Positions 24,147-36,200 of a stretch of 64,000 bases of DNA are shown here, piece after piece. The notes beneath the pieces were generated by a model. The model ran no database searches. It saw only the letters and a program-made list of their open reading frames with translations, and had not been told where the DNA came from. Location: positions 5,896,448 to 5,960,447 of the forward strand of contig CM030935.1 in NCBI GenBank assembly GCA_018136815.1. Reading direction: 5' to 3'. Position 1 is the stretch's first letter. Every line of letters begins with the position of its first letter. A program made the translations under genes and the position numbers. The DNA comes from Isochrysis galbana (lineage: Eukaryota > Haptophyta > Isochrysidales > Isochrysidaceae).

Positions 24147-26537
24147 AACTATCAGTAAACTGATAGGGTCATGGAGCGCGCGCCGCCGCCCTCCCTCGCT
24201 GCCGCTGCCCTCGCCGCGATGGACGAAGGCTTCACTGACACGCCGCTGTCGCCGAAGCGACCGCGCCAGGATGACCCCCCTAGCCAGGTGGGCACAGGAG
24301 CCAGCGGGCCTCGCACGCGCATCATAGAGAACAGCGCGACCAAGGCCTGCATGCGCTGGCAACAGCCAGCATGCAACACACCCACACCACCTCTCACAGC
24401 CACACCAGACACACCACACAAGAGGGACGCTCCACCAGGGAAGGCCCCCGGGCCGGGACCCTATACAGCCGTGATACCGCCCTCGCGCTCCGGCGCGAGG
24501 GGCTGGCCCGGGGCGCCATCATGGACATGACCCCCAAGCAAGGGGACATGTCGACACATTGCAGTGATACGAACACTGAGCAGAATGGGGTCCCCAAAAT
24601 GGGGGACAGGAGCAACAGGGAAGGCCACACAAGAGAGGTACTCTCCGGGGACACCGAAGGACAGATAGGCAAGCGCGCCGCGGGCTCGCGAACAACGCAT
24701 GCGACACCGCCCCAAGAGGCCCAGCACATCCGCAACCAACACAAGAGAGGACCATCACATCGCACAGGCCACACCAAACCCCCAGGAGGGGGCGATGGAG
24801 ACACGGACGCAAGGAGTCCCATAGGCCAGAATGAAGCAAGATCACACATGAGGCTAACCCCACACCCCACCCCAGCCGCACAGATGGCCCTTCTGGACGA
24901 AGATCTCGAGCCCGAGCCCGAGGAAGAGACCGAATTTCCAAACTCCCAAAAAATCATCATCACCTTTACGTCGTACGAGAAGGGACACAAAGCCAAGGAC
25001 GAAGAGATCCTCGGCGCAATTGTCGCGCACCTCAACAAGTTGGAGGGCGTATACCTCGAGCCCGACTTCTTGTCCAAGAGCGCCTCCGGCCCCCTTGGGA
25101 GATACTCGTCACGGCGGACTGCGCCAATCAATTCCGCGAGGAATACAAAGATGTGGTGGACTTTCGCAAGGCAGGTATATTCCCTGCCCAATCGCGATCA
25201 AATATCAAACACTTGACGAGAAATTCAACGAGCTCCCGCGGGCGTCCAACAAAGCATTGGCCAGCGCGTTTAAAGACGCCTCAGCGCACCTTGCGCAACT
25301 ACAAGTTCGAGCTAATAAATAAAGAGCCTCATAACGATTAGCTCGCTCGCCCAGGGCGGTCGAGAATCAAGGCTTCTTTTTTCTCCAAGCCAAGGCAATC
25401 AGGAGCGCACCAAGATCCTCACCAAAGAAGGGGTTCTCGTAACTCAGGGTAAGAAAGAAGTATACCACCTATATGTCGCCCCAAAACACGGAACATTCGC
25501 CTCCTTCGACTTCCCGCGCAACATCATGCTCACCGTCAACGGGGCTCCCTTCCCCATCGAGTACTCCGTCCGCAACTGCCGCGAGCTTGGCGGGGACATC
25601 AAAAACCTAATATCCATGCGGGGCCCAAGGGCTGTAAAGGATACAACAAAGGTTACGCCATGGCGTTCCATCCCCCCTTGCGCATCTGCATCTGCGTGTG
25701 CGAAGAAGAAAAAGCCGCACGCCTCGAGCGCGAAGAACGCAAGCGCACGGCTCCGCCGAAGATGACCGTCCAAGAGGCCATGAACCCGAACGCCCCGGAG
25801 CTATACAAGCGCTTCCCTAATGGGAAATGCCCCATGAACATAATGGGCAAGGCATGCAATCGCTCGCACGACTACCCGGGCGCATGGAAAGACGGCAAAT
25901 GCATGATAGTTTGCGCGTCCCCGCGCGCGAGCGCCGGAGCCCCAGGAAAGCAACCCAAGGGCGGATTCTGCGCTTTGGACGCCGAATGTCGCTACGTGCA
26001 CAAGTGCGCGCAACACGCGCGCGACCTTAGCCGCGCTAACGCCCTCATTATCTATGCGCTCACCTTCGATTCCACATGCGGCTACCCAGGTGAGGGACCG
26101 GGCTCACGATCGTCTCCTACAACGTGAATGGCGCCGGCCACGGTCATGTCCATGATGGCGCCCCGGGCCAGCCCCTCGCGCCGGAGCGCGAGGGCGGTAT
26201 CACGGCTGTGTAGGGTCCCGGCCCGGGGGCCTTCCCTAGTGGAGCGTCCCTCTTGTGTGGTGTGTCTGGTGTCTGGTGTGGCTGTGAGAGGTGGTGTGGG
26301 TGTGTTGCATGCTGGCTGTTGCCAGCATGCAGGCCTTGGTCGCGCTGTTCTCTGTGATGCGCGTGCGAGGCCCGCTGGCTCCTGTGCCCACCTGGCTAGG
26401 GGGGTCATCCTGGCGCGGTCGCTTCGGCGACAGCGGCGTGTCAGTGAAGCCTTCGTCCATCGCGGCGAGGGCAGCGGCAGCGAGGGAGGGCGGCGGCGCG
26501 CGCTCCATGACCCTATCAGTTTACTGATAGTTGAGGT
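24147..26537 (+). mobile_element. Degenerate non-LTR retrotransposon with inverted copy of its own 5' end
   Basis: The left boundary is a hairpin CTATCAGTAAACTGATAG (about 24150-24167) followed at once by the ORF1 start. ORF1 is interrupted by several frame changes, and the sequence then enters the first codons of an apurinic-like endonuclease (TIVSYNVNGAG, about 26105-26140). At about 26140 the element is joined to a reversed copy of its first ~390 bp, which ends in the same hairpin at 26513-26530. The two 390-bp arms are nearly identical, with small indels. The reverse transcriptase is absent. I see no target duplication at the outer ends. Related 5' ends lie at 46.7 and 51.4 kb. Confidence 0.8.
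24171..26141 (+). pseudogene. Retrotransposon ORF1 (CCCH-finger, gag-like) and start of endonuclease ORF2
   Basis: Begins MERAPPPSLAAAALAAMDEG and is broken by shifts near 24.4, 25.1, 25.2 and 25.65 kb. After a Pro/His/Thr-rich low-complexity stretch comes an acidic region (DEDLEPEPEEETE), then a possible RNA-binding fold (KIIITFTSYEKGHKAKDEEI ... VYLEPDFLSK ... CANQFREEYKDV). The C-terminal part carries cysteine/histidine clusters CPMNIMGKACNRSH and CALDAECRYVH, spaced like CCCH zinc fingers. The following SYNVNG is the usual opening of the endonuclease domain of LINE ORF2, and it is cut off within about a dozen codons. Not functional as it stands. Confidence 0.75.
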
Positions 26538-27248
26538 GTGGAAGCACCAATTTTGGCGCTTCGGCAGTTAAGAGTTAAGTAGCACACGCACGCACTCCAC
26601 GCAAGGTACGCTCACCGCCAAGGTGAAAGTGGGGGAGAGGTGGCGATGCACTAGGGGATGTGATCCGCGTCCACATGACTTCGCAGGGTCAAGGGGTACT
26701 AGGCATCGCTGCGAGGACTGGACAAGGCAATGGTGCGTCGAATCCACTTAGAGCGCCAAACTCCTGCACACGACCCGTTGATAAGCTCGACAAGGCATTG
26801 GCACCTCAAGCACATCGGCAATTCGAGCACCTATCTATTAATTGACCGCCTAGCGCCTGCGCCGTCTTCTTGGTTGGCGAGGAGCAATAAATGGCTTTTG
26901 GCAGCACGGAGCTGGGAAGGGCGCGAGCCGTGAATATGGCGTTCCATGACAATGTTGGGGACGGCGGAGGTACCGAGATTGCTCAAAACCTTAACCTACA
27001 TAATTTGGCAAGCAAGCCGTGTGAAAAATATTGAAACACGTGTTGCAGGCTTAGACTATAGGTAGCGAAGACGGCAGGCGTGCCTCGCAGAGGCGCTTCA
27101 TTGGCTAGTGTCTGGTAGCATCTTGATGGCAACGCACCTCGGTCCACGTCCACACGATGATGTGCGTGTACGGCTCGTGCAGCTCGACGCGTGCCATCCG
27201 CTCAAGTGGCACCTACAAGCAACAAAAAAGCAAAGATGGTCAGGAAAA
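26538..27248. other. Intergenic, no gene seen
   Basis: Short frames only. It is downstream of the VPS13 stop codon, so it probably contains the VPS13 3' UTR. An AATAAA occurs at 26885-26890 on the plus strand, which is the wrong orientation for VPS13. Confidence 0.4.
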
Positions 27249-30200
27249 CTAGGGCCCTGGTGTCGTCTGGGACGCTTGAGTCAAGCTCGGCTCAAAGGGC
27301 CAGGCGAGTGAAAGTGAGTAGTAAACTGTCAGCCGCACCTCAAAAATGAGCTCGAGAGGATCCAGGCGACCATACGCGACTCGCAGAGTCGTAACAAGGA
27401 CGACCCGCTGTTCGATCGCATGATGAGTGCGCAGCTCGATCGGATGGACATGCTGGAAAAACTCGGTGCGCCCAAATGTCAAGCGATTGGAGCAGAGGGA
27501 AAGAAGTGCATATGCGCGCGCCTCCTCCTCGTTGAAAGGCTTGACCAAGCGGTCGGGATGCAGAGCGAAGGGTGGTTGTTGTCGTGTATGCCGCTTCGTG
27601 CCGAGCATGGAAGAGTTCTTCAGGCCTTCACAGGATTTTGTCAGCAGGTCGATCACACCGATCGGTGGTTTCAGCACGCATAAGGCGCCCTTGACGAGCC
27701 CCTCTGCCAGTCCACGGGGGCCGCGATATAGAGCACCTTGATATGGTTTAGATATGACACCTCCTAATCCAACGATCCCAGCGATCAGCAAACCAACACC
27801 GTCCTCGAAGCCATCGCTGACTGACAGTGGAACCTCGGACGCATACACGCCTGCTGTGTGCTTACGCATGTACCCTGTTGAAAGCGTGCACAACGCCAGC
27901 AATTCGCTGAGTGCCGATGTGACGCGATACAGGAAGAGCGATGGGAGCAAGATCACCTTCCGTCCAAGATCGAGACAGCCCTCGGCGAGGAGATCGATCA
28001 CTTCCATGCGCTCCTCCGACGTCCCAAAAAGCGCGACGGCTGGCGGCACGAGCAACGCTCGGTAGAGCCCCGAGAGCGCGGAGAGAAGAAGCTCCGGCAC
28101 ACCGCCAGTCAGATTGAGCGACAATAAGAGCGTGAGCGCAGAAGGTGCAGTAGCGATTGCATAATGCGTTGCCAGTCGTTTGGTGAACTCGTCCCACGAT
28201 GAGAGGTGGCGGCGCATCGTGTGTGGCCGTACACGAAGAGGAAAATGATCGATGTTACCAAAAATAGTGAGGAGAGCGGAAAGCAGAGCGCGCGCCTGCC
28301 CATGACCAGCCGCCTCACCTGCCGCACGCAACGTCACGTCGATGGAGAGCGCCGAAATTGAGCACACGTCTACGACAACCTGCCGCTCGAGGTTCGGCTG
28401 TGGACCGGGCGCGACTAGCGGCCACTCCCAAAGCATTGGCACGTGGGGACCTCTGTGCAGCCGGCCTATTGGAAGTTCGGAGCCGACACCGCTTGGATGA
28501 TCGCGAACGAGGTTGAGGCTGTCAATCAGTGGCGAGACGAAAACCAACATCTCGAAGAGGAGCGATTCCTCAAGCATCAATGACAGCGGGGCTACACGTA
28601 CTGTGACATGCTGGAAGGAGTCGACGCCAACCATCTGATTGAAGCGGCAGTCCATCTCGAGCGTCGGGTCGGACGCAGCCGCTCCTCGACGGCGATTGCG
28701 TTCACCTGGACGTGACGCTGCGGAGGCGGGCGCGAGCACCACCGGAAGAGATGCACGATGGAGCTGATTGTCAAGCTGCAAATGGCCGATGGCCACATTC
28801 GCCTCGATGACCGGCTGCAACGCTGAGGCGAGATCCTGAGTGAAGCCGAGGCGTACCTCGTGGAGTGCCAGTCGTAAGAGCTCCCTCGGCGCGCCGTTGA
28901 CTAGCGATATGTTCAATTGTTCTGCCGAGCACACAAACTCTATCCTGACGATAGATCGTGGCCGTGACCCCTTAGTGGCTTGAAGAAGGATGAGGGGTAA
29001 AGCCTCTGGTGGAGCAAGATAGCCTTGCACCACCGACCTGAGAGCCTGGGCCTCAACCTGAATCGCACGGGCACCGCGTCGTGCGCCACGACGCACGGCT
29101 TGCCCACCCTGCATCAAGGCGCGTACTACGCTTGTGAGGGAGCCGCGCAGCGTCACCGCCGTGCGCGAAGGAGGCTTGGGCGGTTTTGTAGTAGGCACTC
29201 TTGCATCTGGCACGCTGTCTTGGCTATCGCAATCTACAAAGGGCGCGTGCTCATGATGACGCAGCCACTTTGGCAGCTGAATCGGCTGAGGCTTGAGTGA
29301 GGTGATGGGCATGCCTCCGGATATCTCGAGCAATTTTAGCGGGCCAGCAATATCGGTCAATGAAACCACGACGTCTGAGGCGCCACCTATCTGCCGTACG
29401 GTGAACGGGTGCGAGGTGGTGATCGAGGTCCACCAATCTTGAGGCGATACATCAGAGTCCGTCTCAAGGCATCGACCCCGAATTTCAAGACGTAATGCAC
29501 CCTCGGGGAAATCCCAAGCGTAGGGATATGTCGCGCCAGGCATGATCACGTCAACGCCGACCACCTCTTCATCCCAATTTGCAAGCCGGCGCTTCCGCGA
29601 GGGCAGCACGCTGCGCCGTTTGGTCGACGATCGATCGGGACCTCGCCACAAGGAGCCCACGTTGGCCCGCCGCCGTTCCGCCTCGTCACGCTGTGAGGAG
29701 CTGCGTTGGTCCTTGCCGCGAATTCTGCCGTGAGGCGAAGCACTTGCAACTCGCGATGGCGAAAGCTGGGCGTACGTCTCTAGCGACGAAAGGCGCTTCA
29801 ATAGAACAGGGAGCCGACCGAGCGGCAGCGGGCCCATCGAATCGTTCTCGGCGAAGAAGGCACGCCTAGTGAGAGCACCTCGTATGACTCGTTGCACCGC
29901 CGTGGCCGCGCGTTCCTGTCGCGTTGCGATATTGCGACGCCAACGTCGCTGCAACGTCGCTGCCGCCACATCAGCCTCAACGGATAACACATCAGAGTCG
30001 CGGCGGCTCTCATCTGCTTTCGTTGGACTCGCGGCAGTACCCAGACCTACGCCACCGACGCCCGCCACAGCTCCTGTCACAAGTGTCGAGGCTGCTCCTG
30101 CGGCCACTCCTATCTCTGCGCCTGCACCTGTGCCGGTCGCCACGACCTGGGGCTTGACACGTCGTATAGCTACCCGCGAGGCCCAAGAGGTGAGCGTGGC

Positions 30201-33200
30201 CCCTGAGAGGCCGTCGTCCTCCTTGCCGAAGGAAGACCGCCACGATTTGAAGGGATTGCCGCGCTTGGCTTGGGGCTTTGGTGCCTTAGCCACGCCTAGA
30301 GAAACGTCGCTGGCTCCTACACCAGCGGTAGAAGAAGGTAGCGGAGCAAGGCCGAGGATGGTGCGGCCGGGCTGAGACTGATGAATACGAATGGGCGCAA
30401 AGCTGTTGTTTGTGATCATGAGAGGCATCTCGTGTGGCCGCGCATCCCCAATCTTGATGAAAACGGTGCCATTATTTGATTCTTGATGCACACCGAACAT
30501 CCGAGTGCGCTGTACGTCATTGGCATGACGGCACTTCACGAGACCTGAGAGCCCACGTGACGATGCTGCACCGACACGGAATGGCGCGGATGGCAGCCAG
30601 TGGGTGCCATCCGGATCAAGTAGTTTAAGAGCCATCCGCCGCTTGTGACGTGCACTAGGCCAATGCCATACCACTTGTTGCACCTCGCCATGCTGTCGGT
30701 AGTGTGGTAACATGAAGTAGGCGTCATGGCCGCCTTGGCCGACGAGTATGTCGGCAGACGTAGTGTTGATGAGGACGAAACGTGGGAGGAAAGTCACAAG
30801 ACGCGTGCGCGCGTACGCTCCAGGGGCCCGCACTATCTGCGCGTTCACCTCGTACGCAACGGCGTCGTGGCGCAAAATAAGCGAAGACAGCGGCGAGCGC
30901 CGCAACGAAAACTCAGCCCACTGGCCGTCGTTGACTTGCACTGCCATAAGTGAGCCCATCGTGCGTCCAGCACCGTCAAAGGAAAGCATCATCGGTTCTG
31001 CAACGTCGGCTGGTGGCGAGGCGTGTGGGTCGAAGGCGGCCAAGCGTGCTGACCCGTCCTCGAGCGATTGGCGCGACACCACCGTTGAAGCTCGAGAAGG
31101 GTTGATGAGCGGCGGCAGGCAGCGGCGTTCAGAATAAACTTGTTCTGGCGGTACATCGTCGTCAAGAAGATGAACGGATTCGTCATCGTCGCTTGAGCTA
31201 TCAGAGATCGCAACGTTTGCCCGGCCCACCGACTCGGCCGATGAGCGACGCGAGGCGGCAGATCTCTTCATGACAGCTTGGTTTTTGGCGGCTGACTCGA
31301 CGCCGACGCGGTCGGGGCCACGCAACGACACGAGCGAGCGCACGTTGAGCGGGAGCACAGTTTTGTTGAGCAGCCAGAACTCAGCGTAGATGACCGTGCG
31401 CCGCGCTCCCTCTTCTGATTCGCAATGCTCAGCCCACAGGAAAAGACCATTGCCGGCCGGATCACGAAGTTCGATTGACTCGTGACGAGCGGCGTCGTCG
31501 CGCCAACGCTTGGCGCCAATGGCACGCGGGCGACGGCGCGCACCGGTGTTGCTGCCGCCGCCCACATGACGGTGTTCGTGCAGTATGGCGGGTACGACGG
31601 GGGGGTGCGCACACAAATAGCCTCCGGGCAGATATGGGGTGACCTCGATGGAATGTTGTGGTGGGAAAACGTGCACGTGCGTCTCGGCTTCGCGCGGCAG
31701 GATGCCGCCTCGCATCAATCCATTATAGCGAGAGAAAAGCCTGTATTCCATCGGACAGCATAGCATGTTGGCAAGGCGAAAAGGTGGCGAAATGACGAGA
31801 ACGAGTCGACTGCTAGCCTCGCGCGTTGCTTTGTACGTGCCATCATAAAGCCTCTGCTCTTCCTCTTCCGCCATTGACGAGGCGGTGAATCCATTGCTAA
31901 AGATGTCCGTCTCAATCGTCAGAACCCAGTGCAGCTTCCCCGTACGCTCCTCCTCGGTAGGTACCAGATGACGGGCGCGGCTACTGACTCCAGCGCCGGC
32001 GATCGATTGAGAGGAGGATCGCCGCCGATAGACTTTACGTGCATCATGCGTACCGTGGTTTACATCACCTTGTTCGCCAGCCAAGGAAATGGGAGGGGTA
32101 GACGTAACTCGCCCTCGACCATCGTAGATCGCCTTGAGTGCGATCGGCGCCGACCACCGCGCGCCTCTTTCATTGAGCCGCAGCGCGAAATGCTCGAGGT
32201 GGGCTAGTTGAAGGGGCATAGGCTTTGTTGAGCATGGCGCAAGCGTTGCATCGGTCATCCAAAGACCGCGCGTGGCATCCGGTGACTCGACAAGGCGCGT
32301 CTCTTGGTCAAGATCGAGCCAACGAAGAACGAGCGGGAAGCGCGTTTCGTTGCGAACGTGTAGGAGCGAGTCAAGCACCAGCTTGTTGGCACCGCCATCA
32401 TGCATGACCACCTCGCACGCCAACCTTGCTTTGTGAAACGGATCCGACGGCAGTGGTGCAACTACCTCTTTCACAACTCGACCCACATGATCGAAGCGCA
32501 CGTCACAAATCGGCCCTTTCCAAAGCTCTGAGGTGAGACTGAGTGTACGTGGGCGGACCAGCGGTGCATTCGATTGGCCAAGGTGCAATTCACTTCCTCC
32601 CAAGCGCACACGAGACGACTCCGTCGTCGAGCTGCCACCTCCCATTCGTGAGTGGCCACCGAGGAAGTTGTTTGCCATCGCGCCCATCGCGGCGCCTAGC
32701 CCGCCAGCCAGCTCACTCGCCAGCCCGCTTGCAGCGGCAAGTCCGGCCACAACCGGAGAAGCAGGCGCGGCGGGTCGACTGCCGCCCCAACCACCTACAG
32801 TCGGTGAGCCTGCGGATGCTGCGCCGCCCGTCACACGAGGCTTGGCGATGAGCGAGACAGGCAATTTGAATAGCTCTCCGTGAGCGATGGTCAGCTCAGC
32901 GCCCCGCCAAGTTTGACCGGTGACAGCGGGCGTAAACGATACACTCTCGGCCTCGTCAACGACGGCACATACAGAGCCACCTGTGTTGTTTTCTAACCAA
33001 TACGGCGAAAGGAGAAACGTCCGCGATGGGTCCAAATCCTTGATTAGCTGCACCGGATCAGGCTTGCGGCCGGGCGTGGCAGCAGCTGTTGCATCGAGCA
33101 AGGCTAAGAATTGAGCGAAGACGCTGATGACAGAGTGCGTAAGAGTCAAGTGAATTGGGGCCGCGCCTGCCCATATCCGGAATCCAAGAGGCGCCACCTC

Positions 33201-36200
33201 CAACGAATCGCCCAAAAGAGAGGTCTGCTTCTTTGCGGGAACGATCATGACACGCCCGCCCAGCATGGTCGGTTCCAAAAGCGTGTCGAATGCTTGCATG
33301 GCCGCCGAGTAAGTGAAGGCCTCTAGCGGTAACTGCACGTCAATACGCATCCCACCCGAGTACGACTCGAGGATGCTTAGTCCTGCATAAGCATCGAGAA
33401 CTCGCAGCCTCGCCAGGGGCATGTTTGGTCCCTGCGCATGATTCATGAGCGTCACCTCAAGCTGCGCGGCGACCACGTCGGCCTCCAGCTCAATATGTGT
33501 GAATATAGGAGGCAACTCGGTGGACTTCTTGATTGCGAGCTCAGCTTCGCCTTGTGAAGGCACGAGACCAGATGCTTGCAGCGGATGGATGAAGAAGTCT
33601 ACCAAGTGCATCAAGAATGGGAGGTGAGCCATCCCCTCCACGGCACATATATGCACTGACGCCTTGACGAGGGGCTTCTCTAAAGGTGGGCCGCCCCCAA
33701 CCATAGAGGCCGCCCAATTCGTTGTACATCGCGGTGGCCCGCCCGCCGTACCCCTCCCGTCGCCCCCACCGCGGCCCCAACGACGAAAGGACGCCGCGGG
33801 CGCTCTCTGGCGTAGTACAATTTCGGCGAGGACTAACCCACGTGAGAGTGTGTGCTCAAGGAGCTCTTGAGGCTCCGCCCATCCACTCCGTGCGCCAGCG
33901 GCGCGAGGCAATGCAGGCCGCGCCGTCTTGATGTCGTTTGGCCCGGCTGCAGCGTGCACCCTGTGGTGGTCGAAACGCGACGACGAATACAGATTGTGCT
34001 GAGTCCACGTGAGGTGCTGTCCGAAGGTCAGATCCCCTAGATCTTGACAGAGTCCTTCGTCCTGCTCTCGTGGCGGAGGGTTCCCATCGATGTCTTTATC
34101 GGGCGCTAGCGGGTCAGTGCCGCCGCGGAGCGCTCTAGTCGCCATGATCGCCATACCGACAGATTCCTCAGGTAACACTTCCACGCCCTCGACGTCTTCT
34201 GCGCTTGCTTGTATGGTGGTGCCGCCGCGTGAGCGGCGAGGGGCTAAATTCACCGGCGCTGCCCCAACGGCGGCCGTTTGACTCAATACAGAGCTAGTGA
34301 ACACCGGCTTGGGCGGCGCCGACTTGCCAGCCGCAGCCGCTTCAACGCGCGCTGCTTGTTTCATCTGATTCAACATGATGGCACGCATGGCTTCCACCTT
34401 GCAAGCCAGATCCGGGAGGCGCGCCCGAGCCACTGCCAGCAACGCCTTGGTGAGCGCGTCCGGCTTTGACCGCGGTGAGGTCGACCCGTTGCTGGCCGCG
34501 GGGCGGCCTACAGTTGCAGTGCCCGCTGCATGGTGCGAGCCATTTCCGCTATCACGGTGGTCCGAAGAGGCGTCTGTCGCGTCCTCCGCCATGTGAGCGC
34601 CACTGCGCGCGTCATTGACTGCGAGCATCCCACCTAAGGTGCTCGAGCTCACATTCGCAACACCGGTCGCTATGCCTTCCACCTTTTTGGAAATGGCAGA
34701 GATGGTGCGCGGGGCTACCTCGTGAGAATGCTTTGTGCGGCGCGCGAAATGCATAGCCTTCTTGGAAGAGACCATGCCCTCCTCCGAGCCCTTGATGCGC
34801 ACGGGTGCACGACGTAGCTGGAGGCCTCCCCCATCTATTGCGGCATCGAGCACAGATGCGAGTGCGCGCAGCTGCAAGGGATCGCTGGGCTCATCGGGCG
34901 GTTGCCATGCTTCAGCGCGTACACGCGCCGAGGTAATGTGACCCTCGATCAGCGTGATGGGCTCGCTAGGCGAGGATGCTGCCGGGCGCGACGATGCCGC
35001 CGACTTCCGTCGAGCAGAGAGAGGGCGGGGCAGCTTATTCGCTTGCCATCCGGCTTCGAGAGCGTACTCGAGCCGGACGACCAGCTTGGCCAAGAAAGCG
35101 TCGATGCGGTATTTACACCTCTCCTCACGCCGCCCCGGGGGAGCAGACGGGCGCGAGGTCGACGGTATCACTGTGCCGCCGCCCCGCGCGCGGTTCAATA
35201 TTGCCATTCCTTGCTCGCGCGCCCGGGTGCCATCCGCCATGTTGCGGCGCTTTACATTCGACTTGTTTTCGTGCAACAGCCCCGTGCGCTGAATGATCGA
35301 GCCATACTGTCTCTCAACAGCTGATCGAAGTTCGCTCTGCATCCGCTTGGCTGATGGCAGTAGCGGAGAAGGCTTTGTTGAGCTCGATCCTGCCAGTTTC
35401 TCCGCGGCCGAATTTGCCACCTCCCGCCAAGTGCTGTCCTCACCCGTCCTCACCGCGGACGCAGGCCGCGCAGGAGCTGCATTGCCGCCCAGCACCTCTA
35501 GATGGTGAGCAGCGTTACGCACATGGACGGTCATGTCCTCAGAATGACAGAAGTGCTCTCGCAAGAGATTGTTGAGCGGCACATATTCATGTCTCGACAA
35601 CATGTTGGCCATCGTGTCAAGGCTCTCGTCATTCCTGCGTGATAGGCGGGCTGCTGCGGCTGGACGCAAGCGCGACACGGCGTCGGAGTCGCCCTCGAGG
35701 GGCGCTTTGTCCAACGCGTCATCGCCAAGATGCAAGTCTCGCGCCGCAGCCGAGACGGCGCCGCCGGTGTGGCATTGGGCAGCGCTCGAGAACGCTGCAT
35801 GAGCGAGGTTGCTAAGCGTGGCCGCCCCGGCGCGACGTTGCCTCCGTGGCTTAAGATGCACTCCCGCCGTTGGAGACGCTTCGCCCTTGCCTCGCCGGTA
35901 GGCCGATGTGGATGGGCTGTTATTGTTGCCTACCCGGCCTAACGACGTGACCGGGCTTGAGGTGCGACTGCTAGACCTCGCGCCGAGCCACGTACTGTTT
36001 TGCCGGACGCCGTGGACAGACTCCGCCGGGCTGTGTGAACGCCCACGAGGGCCACTTGTTAGCCCATTCAGCAGATTGGCTCCGATGCCGCCGAGCATGA
36101 CGCCTGCCTCGCCGAGCACGCCCCCAAATGCTATCGCTGGCGCCGGCGGGTGGTTATCATGGGATGAGTCAGCGAAGCTGGCCTCCCCTCCGGCGATGGC

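Noticed and set aside
24147-26537. A DNA transposon with 390-bp terminal inverted repeats
   Set aside because: The interior encodes a gag-like ORF1 and the start of a LINE endonuclease, no transposase, and no target duplication was seen. A rearranged retrotransposon explains it better.
29869-30375. Plus-strand 168-codon ORF inside VPS13
   Set aside because: Antisense to the Ala/Gly-rich and IQ linker of VPS13; no independent support.
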